Source: Antedon mediterranea (Eukaryota; Echinodermata; Crinoidea; Comatulida; Antedonidae). From it: a stretch of 60,000 bases of DNA. The notes beneath the pieces are model-generated. The model was not told where the DNA came from, did not search any database, and saw only the letters and a list, made by a program, of their open reading frames with translations. The position numbers were made by a program, and so were the translations under genes. Position 1 is the first letter of the stretch. Each line of letters begins with the position of its first letter. Below are positions 1 to 13,700 of the stretch, in pieces. The stretch covers positions 10,564,601-10,624,600 of the forward strand of contig NC_092677.1 of the NCBI RefSeq assembly GCF_964355755.1. The letters run 5' to 3'.

Positions 1-180
1 GGCCCTGGTTTAGTAAATCTAAGTGGCCCTCCAAGTTCCAACGCTGGAGGCCTCAGGCGTTTTTAGGATTTTCGTCATATTTCAATGCTTGTTTTTTCCT
101 CTGGGTACTGCTCATGGGCTCCCATAAGCTCCGGGCCCCTGGGTTTAGCCAGTGAGTGCTCATAGCCATTACGCCACTGT
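1..180. other. Intron sequence of the EGF gene, slightly GC-richer, probable repeat insertion
   Basis: No exon of the array type is visible. The tract around 110-175 (CTCCGGGCCCCTGGGTTTAG) differs in base composition from the surrounding AT-rich introns and resembles an inserted repeat, but no boundaries can be set. Confidence 0.3.
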
Positions 181-216
181 GACAAGTTATACACAGATAG
201 CTAAATGAAAACTTAC

Positions 217-1768
217 AAGTTTCACAGAATTGTCCAGTGTAACAGGATGGACAAGAACATGTGTATGCTGTACAGGAACCAGAAACCTGGACACAACCAG
301 CTCCATTCTGACAAGCATTGTTAGAGCAGGCATTCAACACTAACAATTTAAAGATTTTAGTTTAAGTTAGAATAATTTTACAACTGTTTATTGTATAATA
401 AAAAAACTAAAAATATTAATACTAGAATACTGTAAATACATTCTTTAAATGCTTAAAAGAATGAATTATAAGGCATGTTAACTTACAAGTTTCACAGAAT
501 TGTCCAGTGTAACATGATGGACATGAACATGTGTATGCTGTACAGGAACCAGAAACCTGGACACAACCACCTCCATTCTGACAAGCATGGTTGGTACAAG
601 CATTTAATACTAATAGAGAGAAACAGTTAAGAACAAATTGAAGAAAAAACACCACTTGGCATAATATTATACACATACTGAAAATTATAAATACAACATA
701 CACATGTAGCTGTACACGTGTATGCTGCACACAAAGCAGAAACCTGGACACAAGCAGCTCCATTCTGACAATGGCTATCATTAGCATTCAACACTGTAAT
801 AGTTAGAAATTTATTTTGTAAACATTAAATATACAATCAATATGAGACACAGAAGAATAGACTAGAAGAACACAACTGAAATATAAATTGTAGTTGAAGA
901 ATGGACAAGAACAGAGACTTACAAGTTTCACAAAACTGTCCAGTATAACATGATGGACAAGAACATGTGTATGCTGTACAGGAACCAGAAACCTGGACAC
1001 AAGCAGCTCCATTCTGACAAGCATTGTTGTTACAAGCATTCAACACTAATATAGAGAAACAGTTAAGAACAAATTGAAGAAAACACTTCGCACAATATTA
1101 TACACATACATATGATGATAAAACAACACTGTAAAGGAAGCCTCATGGATTTTTTTGGAATAACATGACATGTACAAAATACACATGTAGCTGTATATGT
1201 GTATGCTGTACACAACCCAGAGACCTGGACACAAGCAGCTCCATTCTGACAACAATGGTTATCATTAGCATTCAACACTGTAATAGTTAGAAATTTATTT
1301 TGTAAACATTAAATATACAATCAACACGAGACACAGAAGAGAGAATAAAGAGTTACAAATGTATTGTAGTTGAAGAATGGACAAGAACAGAGACTTACAA
1401 GTTTCACAAAATTGTCCAGTATAACATGATGGACAAGAACATGTGTATGCTGTACAGGAACCAGAAACCTGGACACAAGCAGCTCCATTCTGACAAGCAT
1501 TGTTGTTACAAGCATTCAACACTGAAAAGAATGATTAAAATGATTTGACAAAACAAGAACAAGAACAATATAATACAGATCATGGAAAAAAAACTGCCAA
1601 GTTTAAGAAAACCAAAAAATAATAGAAAAGACATGTGAATCTTACAAGTTTCACAAAAGGTTCCAGTGTAACATGATGGACATGTACAAGTGTATGCTGT
1701 ACAGGAACCAGAAACCTGGACACAAGCAGCTCCATTCTGACAAACATGGTTGTCACATGCATTCAATA
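217..1768 (-). CDS. Exons 37-41 of the EGF array (1646-1768, 1399-1521, 923-1045, 487-609, 217-339)
   Basis: Last five exons within the window. 1646-1768: [12 protein letters not shown] ending CYTGTFCET. 1399-1521 and 923-1045 are copies: [12 protein letters not shown]. 487-609: [12 protein letters not shown]. 217-339: [12 protein letters not shown]. The exon at 217 ends with a good GTAAGT donor, so the transcript continues left of the window; no stop codon, terminal exon or polyadenylation signal was found in 1-216. Confidence 0.88.
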
Positions 1769-4700
1769 CTGTTACAAACAAAAATAATTTCAGATTACTT
1801 AGATTTAGACAAACAGAAATTATAAACATAGTGTTAACATTGTTAACCAAGACAACAAACTTTAACTTCTTTTACTTATGGTATTTAAATCAAAGCCTAT
1901 TGTAACAAATCAGGACTCTGCGATATTTGGTTGGCATTTTACCAAGACCAAGTTTTGAGAGATGTGGGACACAAAGTAGAAATTTCCAGATCAATTATAA
2001 AACTATAATAAATATAGCCTGGCTGCACCAGGCTAATGTCTACTATAAATATTTAGAAACCATATAGAAATTGTCGAGACGAGACAGCTTGACAAGATCA
2101 AAAGAAGCGTTCAAACTATATATAAATTTATATAAACTTTATAGAAATTTGTACAGAAATTGTAAAAGACATGTTCTAACTAACTACGAACCTAATCATA
2201 CTAAATGTTAATTACTTTAAATGGAAAGTTACATTAAAGAAAAACTTACAAGTTTCGCAGAACTGTCCAGTGTAACATGATGGACAGGTACATGTGTATG
2301 CTGTACAGGAACCAGCAACCTGGACACAACCACCTCCATTCTGACAAGCATTGTTAGAGCAGGCATTCAGCACTAACAATATAAAGATTTTAATTAAATT
2401 TAGAATAATTTGACATTGTTTACTGTATATAACTATTTACTGTATAATAAAGAACTACAAATATTAATACTGTCTATAAGTTCTTGAAGTGCTTTAACAA
2501 GTTAAAATGAAATATAGGGCAAGTTAACTTACAAGTTTCACAAAAGCCTCCAGTGTAACATGATGGACAGGTACATGTGTATGCTGTACAGGAACCAGAA
2601 ACCTGGACACAAGCAGCTCCACTCTGACAAGAATGGCTGGAACAAGCATTCAATACTATTGAAGAATATTCAAAAGAAATATTAAGTATAAAATTGTAAA
2701 AATCCAGATTCAGATTCAGTTCGATTTATTAAGTCATTCATACATAGTATAATGATAATTGTTTTCTTGGCAGAAAAACACAAGCAAAACAATACACACA
2801 TAATATTTACATTCGTGATCAACTTGGAACTAACAACAACAACAATTGATCAAGCAATTTAAAAATAAACCATTATGAAATGATTATGATTATCCAATCA
2901 TAATAAATTGACAAGTTATATATAGTTAGTTAAATAAAAACTTACAAGTTTCACAGAATTGTCCAGTGTAACATGATGGACAGGTACATGTGTATGCTGT
3001 ACAGGAACCAGAAACCTGGACACAAGCAGCTCCATTCTGACAAGCATTGTTGTTACAAGCATTCAACACTAATATAGAGAAATGGTTAAAAACAAATAAA
3101 CAAAAAAATAAACCTACACTTGTAAACACATACAGTCGATGTTAAATACAACATACACATGTAGCTATTCATGTGTATGTTGTTCAAAAACCAGAAACCA
3201 GGAAACAAGCAGCTTCATTTTGGCAATGTTAGTTATAGAAATTTATTTTGTAAACATTATATATACAACCAACATGAGACAAAGAAGAGAGAATTCAACA
3301 GAAATATAAATTATAGTAAAAGAATAGACAACTACAGAGACTTACAAGTTTCACAAAATTGTCCAGTGTAACATGATGAGCAGGTACATGTGTATGCTGT
3401 ACAGGAACCAGAAACCTGGACACAAAATGCTCCATTCTGACAAGCATTGTTATTACAAGCATTCAACACTAACATAGAGAAACATTAAGAACAAATTGAT
3501 ATCACACAAACATTAAACAATTAGACACATTGTGAACCAGACTGAGAAGACATTACTTCATACTACGTATACATTTTTTATTTAAGAAAGTTTTAAGAAA
3601 CATAAAATAAATTTCAGATTACTTAAAATGTAAAGAAACAGAAATTATAAACATAGCATAAACATTTTAACCTAGACAACAAACTCACACAAAACTTCTT
3701 TTTAGACAGAAAGTTACATTAAGGGAAAACTTACAAGTTTCGCAGAATGTTCCAGTGTAACATGATGGACAGGAACATGTGTATGCTGTACAGGAACCAG
3801 AAACCTGGACACAACCACCTCCATTCTGACAAGCATTGTTAGAGCAAGCATTCAACACTGATAAAAAAAACATGACATGAATTACACACATTGTACTAGA
3901 CTAAGAAGAGTAATAATTAAGAGTGACTATGAATAATGATATACAAGTAGAAATGAAAATAAAACTCACAAGTTTCACAGAATGTTCCAGTATAACATGA
4001 TGGACAAGAACATGTGTATGCTGTACAGGAACCAGAAACCTGAACACAACCAGCCCCATTCTGACAAGCATTGTTAGAGCAAGCATTCAACACTGAAACA
4101 AAAAACAATATAAACAATGGGTATCATAAACAATGGGTATCATAAGCATTCAGCAATGCAATAATAATAAATATGAAAAAACAATCAACAAAAGACAAAA
4201 TTGAAATATAAATGTATTCCTTTTATGTACATCATTAAGATGAAGAATGGACAACCAAAGAAACTCACAAGTTTCACAGAATTGTCCAGTGTAACATGAT
4301 GAACAAGAACATGTGTATGCTGTACAGGAACCAGAAACCTGGACACAAGCAGCTCCATTCTGACAAGCATTGTTATTACAAGCATTCAACACTAACATAG
4401 AGAAACATTAAGAACAAATTGATATCACACAAACATTAAACAATTAGACACATTGTGAACCAGACTGAGAAGACATTAATTCATACTACGTATACATTTT
4501 TTATTTAAGAAAAACTGGGATCTTTCAAGTTTTAAGAAACATAAAATAAATTTCAGATTACTTAAAATGTAAAGAATCAGAAATTATAAACATAGCATAA
4601 ACATTTTAACCAAGACAACAAACTCACACAAAACTTCTTTTTAGACAGAAAGTTACATTAAGGGAAAACTTACAAGTTTCGCAGAACTGTCCAGTATAAC

Positions 4701-7700
4701 ATGATGGACAGGAACATGTGTATGCTGTACAGGAACCAGAAACCTGGACACAAGCAGCTCCATTCTGACAAGCATTGTTAGAGCAGGCATTCAACACTAA
4801 CAATTTGAAGATTTTAGGTCAAGTTAGAATAATTTTACAACGGTTTACTGTATAATAAAAAAACTAAAAATATTAATACTAAAATACTGTAAATACATTA
4901 CTGAAATGCTTCAAAGAATGAATTATAAGGCATTTTAACTTACAAGTTTCACAAAAGGTTCCAGTATAACATGATGGACAGGAACATGTGTATGCTGTAC
5001 AGGAACCAGAAACCTGGACACAAGCAGCTCCATTCTGACAAGCATTGTTGTTACAAGCATTCAACACTATACACAAATTACATAGCCTATTATTTACGCT
5101 ACATTATTTACACACATAAGAATTCAAAGTGACATGTGTATTTTTTCAATAATGCTAAAGGGGTACAAATGGAAACGAAAAGTTTCACAAAATTGTCTTT
5201 TAAAGAAAATTCCCAACATATTTTATGATGAACCAATACATAACATATCCCAAATAATGAATGTTTATTAGTGCAAACGGATAACTATTTTCATGAGGTG
5301 AAAGATGAAAGGTTATATTTTCATAAGGTGAAAGATGGAAATATAACATTTCATCAGTATATGTCATCAATCTTCTTTTCTGATGATTCAATATCTTGTA
5401 TAGTTTCCATTAATTAATAAAAATCATACAAACGATTTAAAGAAAATTTAAATACTTTTTTGGTCTAATAGTATATACGCTCTCCAAAAATGTTAGTTCT
5501 GATCCAGTGCCATTTTAATGTTATTGTTTATATGTCAAAACCAAGCAAAACATAGGCGGTGCTATAAGATTTCATGCGGGAATGTTCATCAAAGTTGACA
5601 AACATTTTTTCTATAAAACAGACTATTGCACTCTCATAAACATAATCAAGAGTTCCATAGTATACATCTATTGAATATCATGTGACCCACAATCCTCCAA
5701 TCAACTGACAAAAATATATTCAGGTGTCTTATACAATACAGAATAAGGGAAATCATCAATGGGAAATATTTAATGATAACCAAAAGACTGAATATAGCTT
5801 CAGTCATTTGTTCTTGTTTGTGAGCATTTCAGAGGTATTTCTTTTTATTGTCATTAAATGTTATTGTTAAGTGATGTACAGTACAGTAGTAAGTGACTAT
5901 GAATTCATAATTAAATTTATGAAGAAAAAAAACCTCAGCAATTGCGAAACTTGTTTCATTTACTTTCAAATATTATCTTTCTTTCTTTCTTAATTTTAAA
6001 CATATAATTCAATAAAAATAAAGGAAGAATTTGAATGGAAAAGAATGTTTAGAATTTAAAAAAAAGAAAACTTACAGGTTTCACAGAATTGTCCAGTATA
6101 ACATGATGGGCAGGTACATGTGTATGCTGTACAGGAACCAGAAACCTGGACGCAAGTAGCTCCATTCTGACAAACATTTGTGTCGCATGCATTGAGTACT
6201 ACTCAGTAGCAGAGATAGAGAATAATTAGATAAAAACCAATTGTGCACAGTGTTTAGAATAAGGAAAAGAACTAAAAGTACAGTGAATCATTGCTATTAT
6301 TTCAAAACCTTGTGTCTTTATACTTCGCTGAAATTAAGTTATTATACCCAACATGTGTTGCAAGTTATTATTCAATATACTGTATATAGTTTTAATGTAA
6401 TGTATTGTATTGTATTGATATTTTTCATGTTTTATATATTGTATGTGTTTTTAAGCATCAAGGAAAACCAATTTTTCATGTTCGCCTTGTTGTGTTCATG
6501 ACAATAAAGATTTATCTTATCTTATCTTATAAGCGGAAAATTGTGGTTTTTTTAAAAATCTGAGATATTCTTTGATGTTACAATGTTTTAAATACTAATG
6601 GTGTTTTAATTTACAGAGCCAGAGTGAATGTCTGGGCACAAAAAGCAAAACATTATGCCATTTTACATATACTGTAATTTCAAATACAAGTTAATATCAG
6701 AAATGAATTCATTAAAACATTTTATTGGAATTTGTCATATTTTTTCGTTTTGGGAGGAAAAACAATATAACAAATATATACATAACACGCTGTTTTTGAA
6801 TGAATAGCAATGATATACAGTAATAATGAAGTACCAATAAATATTTTGGTGATGTAACGCAAAGTGGAGAGTGATTTATACAGTACAGTTGGAATACCAG
6901 TGTGCATTATAATCTCTGCATAAACTCTCTCATAGTGTTCCTCGAATAGTTAAAATAGCTATAATAAAGAAACCCCTAAATTAAAACCATAAGTAGTTCA
7001 AATACAAATAAGTGTAATAACTTACAAGTTTCGCAGAACTGTCCAGTGTAACAGGATGGACAGGTACATGTGTATGCTGTGCAGGAACCAGAAACCTGGA
7101 CGCAAGTAGCTCCATTCTGACAAACATTTGTGTCGCATGCATTGAGTACTACTCAGTAGCAGAGATAGAGAATAATTAGATAAAAACCAATTGTGCACAG
7201 TGTTTAGAATAAGGAAAAGAACTAAAAACCTAGCCACAAAAGTACAGTGAATCATTGCTATTATTTCAAAACCTTGTGTCTTTATACTTTGCTAAAATTA
7301 AGTTATTATACCCAACATGTGTTGCAAGTTATTATTCAATATACTGTATATAGTTTTAATGTAATGTATTGTATTGTATTGATATTTTTCATGTTTTATA
7401 TATTGTATGTGTTTTTAAGCATCAAGGAAAACCAATTTCATGTTCGCCTTGTTGTGTTCATGACAATAAAGATTTATCTTATCTTATCTTATATATTTAT
7501 CTTTTAAAAATCTGAGATATTCTTTGATGTTACAATGTTTTAAATACTAATGGTGTTTTAATTTACAGAGCCAGAGTGAATGTCTGGGCACAAAAAGCAA
7601 AACATTATGCCATTTTACATATAATGTAATTTTAAATACAAGTTAATATCAGAAATGAATTCATTAAAACATTTTATTGGAATTTGTCATATTTTTTCGT

Positions 7701-10700
7701 TTCGGGAGGAAAAACAATATAACAAATATATCTATAACACGCTGTTTTTGAATGAATAGCAATGATATACAGTAATAATGAAGTACCAATAAATATTTTG
7801 GTGATGTAACGCAAAGTGGAGAGTGATTTATACAGTACAGTTGGAATACCAGTGTGCATTATAATCTCTGCATAAACTCTCTCATAGTGTTCCTCGAATA
7901 GTTAAAATAGCTATAATAAAGAAACCCCTAAATCAAAACCATAAGTAGTTCAAATACAAATAAGTGTAATAACTTACAAGTTTCGCAGAACTGTCCAGTG
8001 TAACAGGATGGACAGGTACATGTGTATGCTGTGCAGGAACCAGAAACCTGGACACAAGCACCTCCATTCTGACAAGCGTTGTTGGAGCAGGCATTCAACA
8101 CTAAAACAAATTAGAAACACGTAAATATACATAAGTCTTAATATATTGTGATTAGTTGATTGAAATGTAAACTTATAGAATTAAATGGAATCTTACAAGT
8201 TTCGCAGAATTGTCCAGTGTAACATGATGGGCAAGAACATGTGTATGCTGTACAGGAACCAGAAACCTGGACACAAAATCCTCCATTCTGACAAGTACTG
8301 GTATCACAAGCATTTATCACTATAAAATAAAAATGAAACCCCTGGACTGTAAACACAATTAACTTGTATCAAGTATAGGAAAAGCAGAAATGAATTGTCT
8401 TTTCTGTTTTCTCTCACTACAATGTAGAAGATGGTGAGCTACAGAAAATTAATATAGACATACCATATTCGTTCAACACTATTTAAGAAATATTTAACAA
8501 AAATATAAAGTAAAAAATACAAATAAATTTACAAGTAAAAATAGACAACTGGATGAAAACTCACAAGTTTCACAAAATTGTCCGGTGTAACATGATGGAC
8601 AAGAACATGAGTATGCGGTACAGGAACCAGAAACCTGGACACAACCAGCTCCATTCTGACAAACATGGTTGGTACAAGCATTCAATACTGATACATAAAA
8701 CAAAATTTCATATCATTTACAAAAAAACAAAATTTTATTTAGGCACACAAAAGTTATGTGATAAGATTATATTTTATTCAAGATTATTAACGAATGGAGA
8801 CGAAGAAAGAAAATGAAACTCACATGTTTCACAGAACTGTCCAGTGTAACATGATGGACAGGTACATGTGTATGCTGTGCAGGAACCAGAAACCTGGACA
8901 CAAGCAGCACCATTCTGACAAGCATTGTTATTACAAGCATTCAACACTAATATCAAACATGAAACAATTAGACACATTATACAACAGACAGAGAAGACAT
9001 TAATTTATACTGACCATGTATTCTTCATTTAAGAAAAACTGTTGGCTTACAAGTTTCACAGAATGTTCCAGTAAAACAGCCTGGACAGGTACATGTGTAT
9101 GCTGTACAGGAACCAGAAACCTGGACACAACCAGCTCCATTCTGACAAGAATGGCTGGAACAAGCATTCAATACTAAAAAAGAAATGCAGATACAGATAA
9201 CTTGTATTGTCCAATTAAACTGTAAATGACATTGCCCACTATATAGTGTAAAAATGTAGTTTAAAATATAATATGACAACAATAATTAATATAATACACT
9301 CTTAAAATTATGGTTAATAGATATTTAAATTAAAATTCAAAGTTATATAGATAGTTCAATGAAATTAACTCACATGTCTCGCAGAATTGTCCAGTATAAC
9401 ATGATGGACAGGTACATGTGTATGCTGTACAGGAACCAGAAATCTGGACACAAGCACCTCCATTCTGACAAGCATGATTGGTACAAGCATTTAATACTAA
9501 AAATTGTCCAATAAAAGATGCATTAATAGTAAACAAACAAAAAGCAGAAAGAATTTTAAATAGTTGTGCAAGTAACCAAAGAACTTATATACAAAAATAG
9601 TATTATTATTATTACTAAAATAAATAAATATATTTGTATATAATTGTAACCTAACAATTAATGTGCCAATAAAACAAGTGTAGCTACACAAAAGAATTGT
9701 CGGATCAAGTGACTGAGGGAATGAATGAGTGGTTAAACCACAGCCGTAATATCGTTACAGGTTCAAGGTACTGCTTGATCGTAGTTCTGGTGGTAGAACA
9801 AGTCTTCTCAGATAAGGCCTTAAACTGGAGGTAAAGGTAAAGGTGAGTCCTGTGTTCTCTGAACGTAGGGGAATGAGCTGTTAGGAGCTCATTGTACTAA
9901 GCCTCGGCATTATGTGGTAGGGTGGCCAGTTCCTTTCCACGCCGCCTTTTTCCCTAGTATTTTCAACCAGGTACTCATTTTACAGCTGAGTGGAGTGGGA
10001 GTTGTCGGGCATTGAACCCGGGTCTATCTGTACGACAGTCAAGTGTCCTAACCACTCGGCTATCCAACTCCTCCACTGGAGGTACATTACACATAACAGA
10101 TTAACAATGTAAAATTGTATAAAATACTATATACAAACATGTATTCAAAGCGGCATACATGAGAAGTACATTACAACATGCACTACATGTTTAGCAATAA
10201 TGAACATAAACTTACATGTTTCACAGAATTGTCCAGTGTAACAGGATGGACAAGAACATGTGTATGCTGTACAGGAACCAGAAACCTGGACACAAGCACC
10301 TCCATTCTGACAAGCATTGTTGGAGCAGGCATTTAACACTAAATTAAAGGAAAAGATAATGTAGGTAGGAGTAATAGGCCTATATCATTATATCAAGTAA
10401 TATATAGTAGTAAAAAATGCTTTTGGAATGCTGGTTCACAGTATGAATGTTTTGAAATTATATTTTAATAATCTTGACATATTGTTTGTAGACGTGCATG
10501 GTGAAATCAATATGCTGATATAGAGTTTGTGGTACAGCACGTATGTTGTTCTGGAAAGAACTGTTGAGTTTCCCAATTACCTTAACTTTACACATAGATC
10601 AAACTATTACTATATGTGCACACTTAAATTACAGAGCAAGACCTCCACTGCCCACATTTCAAAGTGGGAGAAGACAACCTTTTTGATTTGCATGTACTGG

Positions 10701-13700
10701 AAAAATAATAAATGTTTTTATTAGATCTAGAAAAAATTTCAGAATATATATGAAATCTTACAAGTTTCACAGAATGTTCCAGTGTAACATGATGGGCAAG
10801 AACATGTGTATGCTGTACAGGAACCAGAAACCTGGACACAAAATCCTCCATTCTGACAAGTGCTGGTATCACAAGCATTTATCACTATAAAATAAAAATG
10901 AAAAACTCTGTACTGTAAACACAATTAACTTATATAGAGTATAGGAAAAGCAGAAATGAATTGTTTTTTCTTTTTTTCTCACTACTATGTAGAGGACAAC
11001 TCCTCCACTGGAGGTACATTACACATAACAGATTAACAATGTAAAATTGTATAAAATACTATATACAAACATGTATTCAAAGCGGCATACATGAGAAGTA
11101 CATTACAACATGCACTACATGTTTAGCAATAATGAACATAAACTTACATGTTTCACAGAATTGTCCAGTGTAACAGGATGGACAAGAACATGTGTATGCT
11201 GTACAGGAACCAGAAACCTGGACACAAGCACCTCCATTCTGACAAGCATTGTTGGAGCAGGCATTTAACACTAAATTAAAGGAAAAGATAATGTAGGTAG
11301 GAGTAATAGGCCTATATCATTATATCAAGTAATATATAGTAGTAAAAAATGCTTTTGGAATGCTGGTTCACAGTATGAATGTTTTGAAATTATATTTTAA
11401 TAATCTTGACATATTGTTTGTAGACGTGCATGGTGAAATCAATATGCTGATATAGAGTTTGTGGTACAGCACGTATGTTGTTCTGGAAAGAACTGTTGAG
11501 TTTCCCAATTACCTTAACTTTACACATAGATCAAACTATTACTATATGTGCACACTTAAATTACAGAGCAAGACCTCCACTGCCCACATTTCAAAGTGGG
11601 AGCAGACAACCTTTTTAATTTGCATGTACTGGAAAAATAATAAATGTTTTTATTAGATCTAGAAAAAATTTCAGAATATATATGAAATCTTACAAGTTTC
11701 ACAGAATGTTCCAGTGTAACATGATGGGCAAGAACATGTGTATGCTGTACAGGAACCAGAAACCTGGACACAAAATCCTCCATTCTGACAAGTGCTGGTA
11801 TCACAAGCATTTATCACTATAAAATAAAAATGAAAAACTCTGTACTGTAAACACAATTAACTTATATCAAGTATAGGAAAAGCAGAAATGAATTGTTTTT
11901 TCTTTTTTTCTCACTACTATGTAGAGGACAGTGAGCTAAAGTTAATATAGACATACGGTTACCATATTCTTCTATGTAAAGCAGTTTGCTAACATAAAGA
12001 GCAAACATTACAACAACTTACATGTTTCGCAATATCTACCAGTGTAACATGATGGACATGTACAGGTGTACAGCTCACATGAACCAGAAACCTGGACACA
12101 AGCAGCTCCATTCTGACAAGCGTTGTTAGAGCAAGCATTCAATACTACAAAATTATATTAACAAATGATATCAAACAATAACAAAATGCCTTTTCTTTGT
12201 AATAAAGAACTATTTTACAGGGAATACTAAAAGCAACACATTAAATATTCTAGAACACAGCTGAGTGTATCCTTGCCATTGGATTGGTTAATTACGTAAA
12301 ATCCTGACGTACAGTAGTATTTCTACTTAATGGTGATAATGAATGGCACTAATGAACGCTGATGGAGTATCCTAACGATGCAAGCAATATGTATAAAACA
12401 TACAGGTGTTATTGTTTGACCAATATACTGTACAATAAAAGCTGTAACCAAAATGATATTATAGCTACAGATAAACAAAACTTTGATAATTTGTTACAAG
12501 TGAAGTTAAAAACTTACAACATATATATTACTACTTACATTACTGTAAGACCATGTAAATCAAAATACTAAATAAAATATACATATTATTTACACAAAAA
12601 GTAAAGCTTCTATTTTAACTCACAAGTTTCACAGAATTGTCCAGTGTAACAATTTGGACAAGAACATGTGTATGCTGTACAGGAACCAGAAACCTGGACA
12701 CAAGCAGCTCCATTTTGACAAGCATTGTTGGAGCAAGCATTAATAGCTACACACAAAATACATTAAAACAAAGTTAACAGCAATATACTCTTGACAAAAC
12801 ACTGAATGAAATATAATCCAATAACAAAAGGCATATATTAAGAAGGAAAGAGATGTTTTAATACTTACGAGTTTCACAGTATTGTCCTGTAAAACATGAT
12901 GGACAGGTACATGTGTATGCTGTACAGGAACCAGAAACCTGGACACAAGCAGCTCCATTCTGGCAAGCATTGTTTGAGCAAGCATTTAGTTCTAAGAGGA
13001 TAATAATGAACAATATCATATAGTGCAATTAAAATGCATCCTGTTAAATGTTTTAATATATTACATTTTTAATCGATTTATTTTTTGATTTTTTAAAAAT
13101 AAATGAAACTTGATATTAGTCGGTTTAATTACTTACGTGTTTCACAGAATGTTCCAGTAAAACATGATGGACAGGTACATGTGTATGCTGTACAGGAACC
13201 AGTAATCGGGATACACGCAGCTCCATTCTGACAACCGTGGTTTGAGCAGAGATTGAGCACTACATAAGCAAGAATGAAACATGTATTATGTCAAAACTTT
13301 TCTTTGCTTAAAAATAGATGACAGTTCTAAAATCTTTAAGCTCTGTCTACACTCTCAAACTCTATTTGACAAAAACATGTGAAGAGAACATTATATGGAC
13401 ATGATGATGTCATATCAATACCATATTTGGGCATATCACTACTATAGTTGGGAACATAACACTTTTTTTGTCCAACCAGAGAGTTAATTAATGAATTAAT
13501 TATTATCCTATTAAGCAATGTAATGGTGATATTCAGTTTAGATTTTGAGTGTCTATGGGCAACAAATATCATAATAATCAAATAACTTCATAATTCCAAT
13601 TTTTAGGTTACATTTAGCATTCATGTTCCCCACTAGCCAAGCAGATCCATGGCAATAATAGAATGGACCATAGACCTAACTTACTTAAGTTTCAATATTT

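Noticed and set aside
803-4385. Minus-strand frames with the repeated [20 protein letters not shown] motif
   Set aside because: These are the +1 reading of the same EGF exons; they do not match splice phases.
5200-5391. 63-codon minus-strand frame with internal repeats
   Set aside because: It contains a short duplicated word (HLSPYEN/HLSPHEN) from a local DNA repeat; no coding evidence.
8553-9003. Plus-strand frames with repeated RNQKPGH motif
   Set aside because: They are antisense shadows of EGF array exons (complement of the VQVSGSC region).
10001-10073. Functional tRNA gene on the minus strand
   Set aside because: The acceptor-like pairing and B box are good but the D and anticodon arms do not fold properly, and it is joined to a SINE body.
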